64,000 bases of DNA from Icerya purchasi (Eukaryota; Arthropoda; Insecta; Hemiptera; Monophlebidae), in assembly GCA_039619475.1 (NCBI GenBank), contig CM077115.1:179634695-179698694 (forward strand), given 5' to 3'. The notes beneath the pieces are model-generated. The model was not told the DNA's origin and made no database searches. It was given only the letters and a program-made list of their open reading frames with translations. A program made the position numbers and the translations under genes. Positions 22,959-35,019 of this stretch are shown piece after piece. Position 1 is the stretch's first letter. Every line of letters begins with the position of its first letter.

Positions 22959-24304
22959 AAGGTAAGTACAGCTAATAACGTCACCTTAAGCTTTTTGAAT
23001 TTATTTAAAGAAGAGGAAGAAGTTTAAAAAAAGGAGGTCCATGACCTACTTTAAAAAAATCTTACGACCCCTTACCCCATCATCCCTTCTCCCGAGAAAA
23101 CGATTGAAGAAAGCACTATGATGTGGCGTAATTACCAGAATAGTGCAAGTAATTACATCACATCAATTTATTGCATGTTTTGACGTATATACGTCGCATA
23201 AGCGGAACTTGGCAGACTAATCTTCCCCTTAAAATATATAGGCGACAGCCTTTTTCATCCATGTTGTAGATTGCTTGTGGCTTATCGAAAAAATCATTTC
23301 CCTGTCGCACTTTATTTAAAGATGCAAAATGAGTTGTGACTATCGTTCGATTCAACTTCTGTGCTCTAGCAGGATCCAAATTTTGACTTTTTTGTAAAGA
23401 AATTCGATTTTGACACCTGCACATAAAATTTTCGAACCAATGTCGATCCGCTGCTTCTTCCGATGATTCTCTAAATGGATTTGGGGAGTGCTGTTTTCTT
23501 TGCAGTACCTATAATCTCACTAATTCGTAAAGTTTTCTCGATGTTATCCTATTTCGGCCAATCGTTTGATTCTCTGGCATAACTCATTTTCTTTAGCCTC
23601 ACTTATGGCAGGTTTTACGGTCATGGTTTTCTTTACTATATTTGTTTGCAGCGATGTAGTCCCGTAACCAAGTTCATCGCGGAATTTTAAAAACGGTACT
23701 TGTCCCTTATTTGCGGACATTACGTTATCCTTTAAACCTTTAAGTGCGTTTTTAAGTTCATCTTCTGTCCATTTTCCCCAGAACACTTGTAATTCGACTA
23801 GCAATTATTGTCATACTATCTAAAGCAGTGAAAGTCGTAAAATATTTACGAAAACTCGCAAAGTATCTACTCAAACACTGGAAAAACAAAAATTTAAAAA
23901 GTGGTGTTATTATCGGCATTTAACATTTTACAAAAAAAAAAAAACATTTTTTGAGTACTTATATGAAATAAAATTAGAAAACTGACTAGAAATTTTAAAA
24001 TCTACGTTACATTCTCTTTAAAAATTGGCAGTGTTTAAACATTTTTTATTGAAGTTGACGATAATCGACGTAGAAACGAAGTAAAATTACGTCGCGGAAT
24101 TTTTCGTTGTGTAATGTCCGTTCAAATGATTACCATAGATAGGTAAATTTTTAAATAAACGAGTTTATGTTTGAAAATGTCTTAGTACCGATGACGTAAC
24201 ATATAGAAACGGTCATATAGCTAAATTTACGTAATTTTAAGTGAAATAATGAGGGGTGGCGTAATTAGCTGCTATAGCGTTGTTATTCCCTGCAAACACC
24301 TTAT
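22959..24304 (-). mobile_element. second pogo-like element, abutting the first
   Basis: The left end AAGGTAAGTACAGCTAATAA and the right end (read inverted) share AGCTAAT.ACG.CACC, and both are embedded in TATATA tracts. The right end carries about 25 extra bases (24,246-24,304 against 22,959-22,985). Between them lies a decayed minus-strand pogo transposase. Its left edge is only nine bases from the right edge of the 21,740-22,949 element. Confidence 0.6.
23158..23805 (-). pseudogene. pogo-type transposase, N-terminal part, decayed
   Basis: Two open pieces and the sequence between them (23,425-23,543) read as one protein. First comes a psq-type helix-turn-helix, GKWTEDELKNALKGL..MSANKG, at 23,544-23,804. 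It ends in ELCQRIKRLAE, the usual lead into the CENPB-like second HTH. Then comes FRESSEEAADRHWFENF in another frame, and then SQNLDPARAQKLNR..NMDEKG at 23,158-23,424. NMDEKG includes the first catalytic Asp of the DDD triad. The second and third Asp are missing, so the copy lacks most of the nuclease. In intact elements this protein binds the TIRs and moves the element into TA sites. Confidence 0.8.
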
Positions 24305-24454
24305 ATATATATATATATATATATAACCTCACTAGCCAAGTTAGAAATATTGTGTAAAGCGGTTTTTTATAAACATGTTTTTAAATTAATATCCAAGTCG
24401 CTCTCAGGTTTGTCCAGCCTGAAATAATTGGGTACCAGAGAAATCTGGCAAAGT

Positions 24455-24600
24455 AAAGGCAGCCGAGAGAAAGGAACTGGCCCCAGTATTTTCATCAGAT
24501 CCATTGGGTTTAGTAAATTGTAAACCTTAACTTCACAATCCCCGACGCCCTGTCAAGGGTATGGGATTTGCTTTACTTTCAGTCAATTTATTACTTATAT
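24455..24600 (+). repeat. dispersed repeat, LINE family D fragment
   Basis: Shares AAGGAACTGG, TAAACCTTAACTTCACAATC and AAGGGT blocks with 1,605-1,695. No reading frame is seen. Probably a short LINE remnant. Confidence 0.5.
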
Positions 24601-24829
24601 AATTATATAGAAATATTACAACTAAAAATATTTCGGTGCTATTTTTCAATGTAATGTATTTATTGTAACTGAAATATATGATACATATAATGATACATAT
24701 AATGAAATGATACGTATATGTATATAGGTGTATATATGTACATGTATTTATGACAGCAAGTAGATTTGTTTTTTAATTTATAACAAATACAATTATAACA
24801 AACAAATTTAAGAATAAAATGAAGGCCTA

Positions 24830-24868
24830 CTTAGAAACGTTTTCCGGTATAACCCATCATCAGCTAAG
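24830..24868 (-). ncRNA. hammerhead-ribozyme-like motif (copy b)
   Basis: On the minus strand the order is CTTAG, a perfect CTGATGA core, a stem II with GGT/ACC, GGAAA, ACGT as a palindromic minimal stem III, TT as the cleavage dinucleotide, and CTAAG, which closes stem I. Both conserved core strands are intact apart from one extra G before AAA. This is the best preserved of the four motifs in the window. Confidence 0.5.
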
Positions 24869-24869
24869 A

Positions 24870-27360
24870 ACACAACTCACTATGTGTAATCAGAAACAAA
24901 TTCTAAATCACCCGAGGTCAGAAGGAATTAAAACCGTTTATATAGTATAAATCAACAATTTAAAGTCGATATATCATAACTGTTAGAATAAGATGATGTG
25001 CATAGCCTACAATAAATATTTAAGAATTATATTAAATATTTAAATAATATAAATATTAAACGATTTTTAATAATCCAATCTTTAATATAAAACTTTAAAA
25101 AATCTTTTAATATTTATATTTTGTAGCAATAGCACTAGCTTGATTTTTGCCGTAAAACCCGCTTGCGCGCCAGTGTTGTTACCCGAGAAAAACTGCGAAA
25201 GAAATGTATATGAATCGTGACCAAAAAATAGCCGATCGGTCTGCTTTATTAGTGCATTTATATCCCGGGACATTCATTAAGCCGGATAAATTGATCAATT
25301 AAATTATCGTACATTAGGAGTGCGGTGGATTGGATTTATTGTTCAAAGGAGGTCAGTTAATCTCTAACACAGCCATTTCCATTTTTGCGCGCTTAATTGT
25401 ATAGCCGTGGAAGGTAATATTAACCGTACGTCGAATCGAATAAAAACCCCATTATTGACTTCACAAACGCACGTCTTGTTGGCCATAAAATTAGATTAGA
25501 ATTAGCTACTGCCTGATCCGTCTAGATGGTTTATATACTTACTGTATTTTTAATGACTTTGCCGAAGTGGCGTTAAAAATTTTTTTTACGCGATCTTTCG
25601 ACGATGCGTCTAATTTTATTATCGGAAAGTACTCGTATCACGGCGCTAATCGATGAGGTAAAAAGATTTACCGGAAAAAGGGTATCAGTTCATCTTTGTC
25701 ACAAAATCATTTGCGGAACACAACGAAAACTGCGGTTGTTTGATCGATAACGATATTTTGTTACGTATGTGTGACAATTAAGAATTTAACTGAAATTTGA
25801 CCGTAATAATCGACAGACAATTCGGTAAAATAAGGATTATGCCTATGGACACGGGTAGATTCCAAAGTTCGGTTATATTTGAGAGGAGAGCTATTCAATT
25901 TTTAAAATCCAAGCAAAGTACGAATCTGGATAATTTATTTTGAAAATTTTTTAAGTAGTGTGGCATATTGTTTATAGTTTATTTATTTTTTTTCTTTTGA
26001 TTCGATCTGAATTTTTATGATCGCTACACGGTCCACGCTTTTTAATCTAGGCTAAATTTCGCCCGTTTATTTTAATCCGGGAACATTAATTTATTACTAT
26101 CTGCACCCGTAAAATTCTACAGACAACGTATTAGGCGATTTTAGTAGTGTATTCACAAAGCCAGCCCAGTCTACTCACTTCCTAATTTCACATTCAAATT
26201 TCCACTTAACAAATTACTATATCGGAGATCATTAATAAACTCAATTACACTGCTATCGGTTTATTTACATTCATTGCGGCTACATCATAATTTTTCCCAA
26301 TTACCGTACACGTTTCTTAAGCTAGTAGTATTTAGAACTTTTTTAACCTTCGTCGAACGTTCATCGGTTGCTGTTAAAATTGCGCCGTTGTCTTTTAACC
26401 TTCATTCCTTCTGGTAGCACATCTGTCAAAGTAATTTTAAAAGCTAGAATGAAGATTGAAATGAAACAGCCGACGACAATATGCGATGCTCCTTTGTGAT
26501 GTTTATTTCCTGCCTATGATCAACATCTGTTTTTATTCTTAGCACCCGGTTCCAATATAAATTTCTGATTGTTCTTCTATCTTTTTTTTTTTTTTTTTTT
26601 TTTTTTTTTGGTATGCTAAATGCTGAAGTAGTTATTCGTGTTTCACATTGTCAAGAGCGCCTTTGAAATAACATCTTACTGCCGTTCCGGAGGGTGGGTG
26701 GGCATGCAGGTCATCTTGGAAACAGATATTGTTCTTTCGCTTATAGTGACTTCACATTTGTAGAAAATTCATCTGCCCCGCATTATCAGTAAACGATCTT
26801 TTAAAGGGTGGTTCGTAAGACTGAAGTCGATATTTAGCGTTTCTCTTCAAACTATGGACATTATTGACTCAGCGCGCGAGAGGAGTTTATCTATTACAGA
26901 ATCGGAATAGCAGATCGCTTTTCTGGATTATATTCTTTTTTGAAAGTATAAGAAATTTTTTAGCCATTTTTTTAAATTATCGTTCCCGACCAGTATAGTA
27001 TTATACCATCGAATAGTTTTAATGGTGTATTATTGCAATAAAAAATCAAAACATGGGAGCCCGAATAACTCCAGAATTTTATCATCGATTAAATAGAAAT
27101 TTAATATACGAGAAAAAGAAAAAAATGCTAAATTTCGGTTTAAATATTTTATTCAACGTTATTTATACAGAAATATGCCGGAAATTGAAAGATTTCTAAC
27201 ATCGCACTGGAATTAAAACTTTTTACTGAGTTTCTTTATTTTGTTTTTATCATCTGATAATGCAGAAACTCTCGATGGTTAGAATTCATTGAAATTCAGT
27301 GTAACAGCGTTCTGACATAAAAGCATATTATTGGACTTTTATTAATCTGTCAACCAATTT
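24870..27360. other. unassigned stretch
   Basis: Mixed AT-rich DNA with slightly higher GC around 25,150-25,750. A T run of about 28 lies at 26,582-26,609. The small ORF at 25,082-25,273 has no recognised domain. Confidence 0.35.
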
Positions 27361-27364
27361 CGCC

Positions 27365-27895
27365 GTGACTACCGTTCAAAGTTTTAATCTTGACCACAGG
27401 AAGTTTGACCTGTCGGTAGTTCAGGATATTGACCGATCATCGAACCAACATCTTTGCAAGAAACCATTGTATGCTCTGGCTCCCGTCACCGTCCAAACCA
27501 GAAAGCTGATTAAGAAGCAACAAAGCTGTTACCAGAAATTCCAGTCCCAATACAAGACCAAATATGCAACGTTAAAAATCGTTTTCACGACGCGTGGAAC
27601 CTACACTGGAAACGCACTCCAACTACCATCAAACTCCGAAACACGTCTAGTTGAGCTCGGTGGAAAACAACACCATCGCATCGAGATACGATGAGGTTGT
27701 GCAAAATCCATTTTAACTCATAATCGCATACTTGAAAAAAAGAAAAGAAGCGTAACCGATATCCACTGTGGGCAGAGAAGCCTTTAACAGTGTAGAACAC
27801 ATACTATCAAAGGGCACGCCGGAAATATCATCACCAAATCACATTTCAATGCGTACAATACTTTCGGGTAACCTAGAGGAACTTTAAATGACTAT
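27365..27895 (+). pseudogene. decayed LINE RNase H C-terminal region
   Basis: Three frames in order resemble the tail of an I/Jockey-type polyprotein. A segment PEIPVPIQDQ leads to W..HW at about 27,533-27,625, matching the usual linker after RNase H. SRYDEVV at about 27,680-27,700 corresponds to the R..EVVL.RLRIGH block, and NSVEHIL near 27,788-27,808 to the ..C...VEHIL..C zinc-knuckle region, here without its cysteines. The ORF at 27,365-27,694 is one of these frames and is not a gene by itself. Frameshifts, stops and lost zinc ligands show an old insertion. Confidence 0.5.
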
Positions 27896-30160
27896 TCAGT
27901 TTCTGAAAACGACAAATGTTCATTTAATTAGCTTCGGTGCCTCTAACAAACGTTATGTAGTATGTGGTATCTGAAAAAAAAGGCTAAAATAAAAAACATA
28001 ACACATTTAAAATGGTTCTCTGCTCTCGCTTTACAATATGTAAGTTTCATGGACTCATTACTAGCTTTGATACAGTCTGACGAACGATCTGAGGACTAAT
28101 CATGATGCGCTTAATGGTTAAAGTGGTTATTTTTCATGTTCAGAGTTTTAAAAATGTTGTACGTTACTACGTTTTTTTTTTTATTTTAAATTCACTAATA
28201 ACATTTTTTTTATTATTATTTTTCTTTTTCGTTTTCCTTGTTGAATAATTTTAATTTCAGGGGAGAAGAGTACATTTAGCTGAAAATTGACGTAGAAAGA
28301 AGTGCCTACTAAATAAAATTCGGTACGCAACATTACCGCAGTGTACACGGCTCATTTAGACGATTTTCAAAGGTGCCAGTAGTTGTTCTAAGTGAAATAT
28401 TTGTAATTTTAATTAATTTCGTATGAAATGGAGGATGGGAAGAAGGCGAAAAATTTATCGTTAGTACAATTTAAATGTTACCGATGTATGTACGGACAGG
28501 TCCGTTTACATTCGTATCTAAATTTGATAACGCTCCTTAAAAAGAAAAAAAAAAGAATATGTTTTTTTACGAATAACTTTTTTATATATTCGGCAATGTA
28601 TGCAATATTTTATTTACACGCTCATGCGTATGAAGAATAAAAGTGCCCGATATATATAATAGCGCCTTTTTCTCCTGTAATGTGGTTTAAAATAAAGTAA
28701 ATTGAGCGGAGGACCGTTGCGAATCAAGCTTTTCATAAAGCAGTCGAGCTTGAAAGATTCCTTTCTGCTTTCGGGGGGGAGGGGGGATGATCCGCCCTCA
28801 TATTCTCATCCAAATGACACTTCCTTCTGCTATATCGAATGTGTTTGATTTCACGAGCACGGCAAGTTCTGAATGAAGACATGTGGCGGCACACCTTGGC
28901 TATCGCCATGAACATTAAAAAGATAAAAACATTTTCAAAAAAAAAAAAAAAAACGTTTCAATTAGAAAATGTCCACGTTATTAACGCTCTACGTGGCAAA
29001 TGTTGACGAATAATTAAAGGTTACAACTTTTCATATTGACCTAAAAGCATGTAAAATGGTTAGGAAAAAAAGCAGAAAAATATGGCAACCGAAAAGTAAA
29101 TACAAATTCCCGTCTGTTTGTTTGAAATAACCAATTTTGTAGCCCTCCCCATTCTTCTCGCTGTTTATTTTTTTATTCTCTTTCAACTCTTCTGTTCATA
29201 GAAAAGAAAGGAGGAAAGAAGATCGATGATGTTTTAATCTTTGCACATTAGCGACGCGGACGATTTTAACGATTTTAACGATTTTAACGATTTTAACGAT
29301 TAATTACGCATTTGAGGCTTGTTCAGAATGTAAACAAGCGAGTTCACCAGCGTGTTTAATAAAATTTTGAAGGAAAAATGTAAATTTCCGAATTGCTGCC
29401 AAATGGATTTTCGGGAAATAGCCAACGCGCGTGCCTCAAGGCACGCTTCAATCGTTGTTCTCTTCGGCTTCTACATTTATTATGTTAATATGATTGGGCG
29501 ACGCGGCACTCTCCTCTCATATTGTGTAAGCTTAATGCCAGCGGATTTCAGTACTATTGAAAAAATTAAATTAAAAAAAAGAAAAAAGGCAAAAACAAAC
29601 AAAAACGCCTTTTTACGTCCTCTTATCCATCTTCGCCCAACTGCGCGACAAAATGGAAACCGATTTAATCGATAAGCTTCCCCCGTGGTACTACTTGCGA
29701 CGATACATTTTCAAATTCTTATCACTAGCGCGCGAAATCGCGTGTTTGCAAGTGATCCGGCATTCGGATAAGTACGGAAATATTTGTTGACCGATGTACG
29801 ATATGATTGAAAAATCCCAATCAAATAAGCCTTATAAAGCCAAGTTCGGGGAGCCCCCCCCCCGTCGCTATAAATTAATAATCGGTTTCCGAGTACATTT
29901 CGTTATTTTATTTTTCCGCCCGAGTAGTCTGCATTAATTTATATCGGTCACGGTTCTTCAGTGATGATGGTCGGTTGATAAAAAAGATATAATTGTAATT
30001 ACCGACATTTTCCGTCCGTAAGTTAACGTTAGAGGTACACTTTCTTAAAATTGGTAAACGTCGTTTTCATGTGCGTTACGTCAACAAGCTTTGTGCGTGT
30101 GCATTCATGCGTGCAGTTTGTTTTTCAGCATGGATATATTTTCCTTCAGTTTCGCCGGAT
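27896..30160. other. unassigned stretch with a 9 bp tandem repeat
   Basis: A CGATTTTAA unit is repeated about four times at 29,261-29,303. An A-run lies at 28,938-28,953. ORFs such as 28,428-28,640 and 29,352-29,675 have no recognised domain. Confidence 0.45.
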
Positions 30161-30165
30161 GAACC

Positions 30166-30311
<146 letters not shown>

Positions 30312-31462
30312 CTATTTTTTTTTTGAAACTTTTTGTTGCTGTTTTGTTGTTATTTACGGAAGAGAAAAGCCAGCGTATAGGAGGCTGAATGAAAAGCGCC
30401 AGAAGCGAAACTTTATTATTCAGAAAATGAATAGGGGCCATGAATAGCAAATGAACGCGTGAAAACTAAATTATTATGGCCGAATGCTGCGAACTTTTAC
30501 ATATAAATGATTTCGTAAATAATATTGTCAGCCGAAGCGGATAAATTATTATCGGTAATTAAATTCCCTTTGCCGGCGTAACAACTAAAACACGTTAACG
30601 TAAAAAATGTGTACGTTTAAAAAATGTGTACGTTTAAAAAATTTGCTTAAATTCGCGTATCTCACGCTACATTTATTTCCCGACAAAAGGAGGGAAACGT
30701 TCTCTGACCTTTTTTCGTCGAAATTAACTGCGGCCCTTTCTCGTTTTTTGTTTTTCTGAGCTTTTTCTACTTTTTTTTCCTTCTTCTTATTTTTCGGAAT
30801 TTGTTCACGGGGCAATATGATTTATTCAGTTCTTTTGGCTCTCTCTTCTCGCTGGAAAACTATACTATTCACCGAGAGTTCGCCATGATGTTTTATAATT
30901 AAACCGTATTAAACATTAGTGTACATTTTCCTTCTAGCTAATACATAGATAAAGGTTGCAACGATTTGGAAATACTTCTAATGGAAATATAAACAAAAAA
31001 AAACATACGAGAAATATTAAGGAATGGAGAAAAAAAATCGTTATTCTATCGTTACGACCGATTCTGCAAAAGGAAATCATATCGATTGCAATTGTATAAA
31101 AGGCAGCCGCGGCGGTAGATATTTCATATCGAAATAATGAATACGACGATAACGAATACATCTTAGGATTGAATATTACTAAATAAATTACGCGCTAATA
31201 ATTTTTGTTTTTTGTAGCAATGCCCTCCGCGGGGAACGAAAACACGTGTCACAACGCAAAGATAAAAATGTGTACAACATGTATTGTCGGACACTGTAAT
31301 CGCCGCTACACCTTTAGAACAAGTATTAGCAAAGGCGAATGACCCGACTCTTTGAAAGAACCTAAATCATACTGACCTTAAAAATATCCAGTAGTTATTA
31401 TAACGTATAAAAATATTATCCGTCGGAGTTGACAGTCAATCTCGTTTTTGATGTGAAACATC
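30312..31462. other. unassigned AT-rich stretch
   Basis: No supported gene or repeat. Confidence 0.35.
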
Positions 31463-31465
31463 TAA

Positions 31466-33580
31466 TAGCCCGAGAGCTCATCAACATTTTTGGGTAGCTA
31501 TTTGAGACACTTTGAAAACTTGCTCAATACGTCATTTAGTAATATCTAAATGCGAAAAGGCAGACTTGGCTGCTGAAGGGTTAGGGGGCTTAAGCGACAC
31601 TTAAATGTTTAAAGATGGGAAATTTTTTTGGCAAAAAATGTATTTGAGGCACGAAGAAATTTTAATATGTTAAAATTTGGTATTTGAAGAGTTAAAAAAT
31701 CAAAAAACCAAATCATTTACCCGGGGTAAAAGTGTTGGCGGGTGCTTGCAAAGTTACGTTTTAATGAATCGAAAAAATATACTTGAGGCACGATGAAATT
31801 TATACAGGATAATATTCGTGGCTAAAAATAAATATTTACAAAAAGACAGGTCGCTTCGGTGGGAAATTTTACCTGCCAGGCGATTGAGAATGTTCAACGT
31901 GAGTGTGAATGAGTAGCGCTATGATCGGCAGCTGTCTCAGTTAAAGGACGCTGCGATGCGATTGGCTCTCACATAACAACGTGACTTACAGCACGCTAGA
32001 GGTTTTTTCTAGTACTTTGGAGTATTCTTAATCCTATAATACAACGTATTTTTCTATCACATGTTATTATTCCATAGTTTTTTGTTATTAATTTCGTTAT
32101 CATTCGCTAATTTGCTCAAAAGACAATAAAATAATTATTGTGTCTAACGAAAAAACTTTTAAAAAAATCTTGAAGTGTTGGAAATCAGGAAAATACACAT
32201 AGGTTATAAGACATTACGAAAGTTAGACGAAAAACTGGAAACTAATTACCAAAAAAATTTACAATTGCATAGAGAAGTATTTGATGAAATTTGTAGTTTT
32301 ATTGATCAAAGTATTTTGGAACAGAAAACATTCCACTCTTACGAGTAGTTATGTAGATATAATAACGAACATAGCAATAACAAAAGCTGAAAAGTACGAC
32401 AACGTCTTCAGTAAAGTTCACTTTGAGATGAAATTGAAAAAAAAATATATAAAGATGAATTACAAAAAAATATTAGTGAACAATAAAAAAATTGTGGGAC
32501 CAAGAGGTTATTTAGTCAATGATGACTTGGTTTCTCTAATAGAAGAAAAATACGTTATCCAAAATGCTGCATTTATTTTACGGCAAACAATTTTGAACAT
32601 TGAAAAAACACCATTACCCGAAAATTTGCGCACCTCGGATTTCTTGGAGGGAGAAAGCAAAAGACCACAAATAAGAAAAGATTTTTATTCGGCTGTGTTG
32701 TATGGGTATCGCTACAAAAGTATAAAATCCACGGAACATGAACGAAAATGTTTCTCATTGGCTGACGATTTAATTTTTAATGTTACACTTGGAAAAATAA
32801 AAACCAGTAAACATATTACACTTGGTATGACATTAAAAAGCATAACGAGTTCCGGAAAAGTTGTTGAGATCATAAATAGGTACGGCCATTTCTGCAGCTA
32901 CCATACGATTGAAGAATTAGAAATAGAGGCTACAATTTCATCAACCGGCCGATCCATGTTGTGTCTTGAAGGTTTTGTTACTGAAAATGGGTTATGTACT
33001 GGAGTAGCGTTTGACAACTTCGATAGTTTTGTTCACACTGACTCAGCTAAAGGCACATTACACGACACTGTTGGTATAATTTATCAAAATATATCTCCGG
33101 TAAACAATTTAGAAGACCAGGTTTTTGAAGAAGTGCAAGAAGAATCAACTTTAACCTACCCATAGCGCTACTCATTCACACTCACGTTGAACAATCGTCT
33201 GGCAGGTAAAATTTCCCACCGAAGCGACCTGTCTTTTTGTAAATATTTATTTTTAGCCACGAATATTATCCTGTATAAATTTCATCGTGCCTCAAGTACA
33301 TTTTTTCGATTTATTAAAACGTAACTTTGCAAGCACCTGGCAACACTTTTGCCCCGGGTAAATGATCTGGATTTTTGATTTTTTAACTCTTCAAATACTA
33401 AATTTTAATATATTAAAATTTCATCATGCCTCAAATACATTTTTTGCAAAAAAATTTTAGTCCCCTAATCCTTCAGCCAGGTCTACTTTTTCGCATTTAG
33501 GTAGTACTAAAGGACGTATTGAGCAAGTTTTCGAAGTGCCTCAAATATCTACCCAAAAATGTTGATGAGCTCTCGGGCTA
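31466..33580 (+). mobile_element. DNA transposon with ~450 bp TIRs and TAA target duplication, possibly undescribed
   Basis: The left TIR spans 31,466-31,923 and the right TIR 33,161-33,580. They start TAGCCCGAGAGCTCATCAAC and match almost throughout, apart from small indels such as an extra ~30 bases at about 31,590-31,620. TAA flanks both sides (31,463-31,465 and 33,581-33,583). Each TIR holds three direct copies of TTTGAG(G/A)CAC or close variants (left: about 31,502, 31,643 and 31,782), plausible transposase binding sites. The 1.2 kb interior has a short upstream region and one ORF. A 3 bp TSD fits PIF/Harbinger, Zator or Academ; the ORF has none of the usual Harbinger motifs that I can recognise. 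Confidence 0.85.
32281..33165 (+). CDS. unrecognised ORF of the long-TIR transposon (putative transposase remnant)
   Basis: 294 codons, ending at a TAG inside the first bases of the right TIR. I do not recognise a standard domain. The N-terminal third is Lys-rich. The C-terminal part has KHITLGMTLKSITSSGKVVEIINRYGH, then SYHTIEELE, then AFDNFDSFVHTDSAKGTLHDTVGIIYQN. From memory this pattern (LG..SLT.S..V..I.NR.GH, SY.T.EELE, .DN.D, TLHDTVGI) resembles a multicopy arthropod and cnidarian ORF family, possibly Academ-like transposases; this is unverified. The Asp residues in AFDNFD could be catalytic. Upstream, 32,172-32,345 in another frame reads EVLEIRKIHIGYKTL...LEQKTFHS, so the true protein is longer and either frameshifted or spliced. 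The first in-frame Met is therefore unlikely to be the real start. Confidence 0.6.
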   Translation: MMKFVVLLIKVFWNRKHSTLTSSYVDIITNIAITKAEKYDNVFSKVHFEMKLKKKYIKMNYKKILVNNKKIVGPRGYLVNDDLVSLIEEKYVIQNAAFILRQTILNIEKTPLPENLRTSDFLEGESKRPQIRKDFYSAVLYGYRYKSIKSTEHERKCFSLADDLIFNVTLGKIKTSKHITLGMTLKSITSSGKVVEIINRYGHFCSYHTIEELEIEATISSTGRSMLCLEGFVTENGLCTGVAFDNFDSFVHTDSAKGTLHDTVGIIYQNISPVNNLEDQVFEEVQEESTLTYP

Positions 33581-33583
33581 TAA

Positions 33584-33910
33584 TGGCGCGCCTTGGGGGT
33601 AAAACGGATGGCAAACGGTGTGACGCTTTCATGCCGTCAGGCCCGCTCCCGCCCTCGAACCGGACTCGCTCGTGTGTGTTGTGGCGCGTGTACTACACCG
33701 TTCGTTTGCATTTACGTGGGAATGTGTACTGCGTGCGCCGCGCCACTATTCGTCTTCAATATACATACTTGATACAGTATATTGGCGCGCCGCCGTTTGT
33801 ATATATATAAGAGCAGGCTACAATACAATGTCAAATACGCCGACACATAATATACTGATTGACAAAACACTATCTACCTATTCAAACCGAAGGTTAGTAA
33901 ATCATCTATA
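33584..33910 (+). promoter_or_regulatory. GC/CpG-rich patch with TATA-like box and possible short first exon
   Basis: An island of GC-rich sequence in AT-rich surroundings runs from 33,584 to about 33,800 and is bounded by GGCGCGCC palindromes (33,585-33,592 and near 33,784). TATATATATAAG lies at about 33,800-33,811, and an ATG at 33,828 opens MSNTPTHNILIDKTLSTYSNRR followed by AAG|GTTAGT, a donor-like site. This could be a promoter and first exon of a host gene or an unrecognised transposon end. No downstream exon could be found, and the ORFs across it are not recognisable proteins. Confidence 0.25.
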
Positions 33911-35000
33911 ATTAATATAGTATTTATTAATATTAATGTATTACCCCATTCTATTGCATATTTTCGTAGTACACAAACAACACAAGCCAAGGCCGTATCT
34001 AGACTAAAATACCAGGGGGGTTACGGAAACATTTTTATAAATATATATACATACATACATATAATAACCATTTTATAAATATATATATATATGTATATCA
34101 TCATCATCTTCTCCTCAACCCAAGAGTTGGTGGGTAACTAAAATGCATCTAATTTGAGACATATCATACCAGTCAGGTATTGATACTTTTATTTTACATT
34201 TTATTATTACATATATTTATTAATTATAGATTCTTTGGTTAACCATCTATTATGATTTTTCACATCTGCCGGAAGTCCCGTGACGGCGTTCTTTTTTTTT
34301 TTTTTTTTTTTTTTTTATCAAAGCCCATACAGATTTTGTATGCTTCTGTTTAATTTTTTTTTTCTTGAAATGTGGAAATATCAATTCGAAAATATGTAAA
34401 CTAAATGAACAGCATAACTAAGAGCAAATTGGATAGGAAACACGAACAGATCAACTAATAATCTCAATACTGGGTAAACCTCGGTTTGATATAAATTTAT
34501 GAAACATTTTAACTTTGCAATTTTTACAGTTAAAACTGGTATTTCAAAAATATCGAGTTAGATAACATGTCGAAAATTAAGACAAAAATTTCATTTTGAA
34601 AAAAAGATTCAAGAAAATCTACAATAAACTATAAAAACAGTACTGCAAAATCTAGGTTTATATACGAAAGAAATCTCGAATGGCATTTTTACGCGATCCA
34701 AATACAAGATAACGTATTGGGAAATTAATTTTCTCCGATTACTCAAATGGAAATTTAAAATCTACTCATAATGCGCGTACTACACGCGAAATGTAAAAAT
34801 AGATACTCATCTATTGTATACCAGCGATCTGTCAAACACAGCCGACTCTTAAACTACGATAGAAATAAACATCCGTGCACAAAGTTTTATAAATAAAACT
34901 TCTCAGGTCGTGATGAAATAAGCGTACAGACGCGGTTTTCTTCATAAAGCAATATTGCTGCTACGAGCAATCAGTTCGCATTTTGTACTATTCAACAGTG
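33911..35000. other. unassigned AT-rich stretch with microsatellites
   Basis: (TA)n at about 34,078-34,098 and a T run of about 28 at 34,291-34,317. No gene supported. Confidence 0.4.
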
Positions 35001-35019
35001 TTGAAAATCTCTAGATTTC

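Noticed and set aside
27585..27800. 71-codon minus-strand ORF
   Set aside because: Opposite strand of a decayed LINE C-terminus; no domain.
33985..34015. CAAGGCCGTATCTAGAC..CCAGGGGGG, resembling one hAT terminus
   Set aside because: No matching inverse end or 8 bp duplication found nearby.
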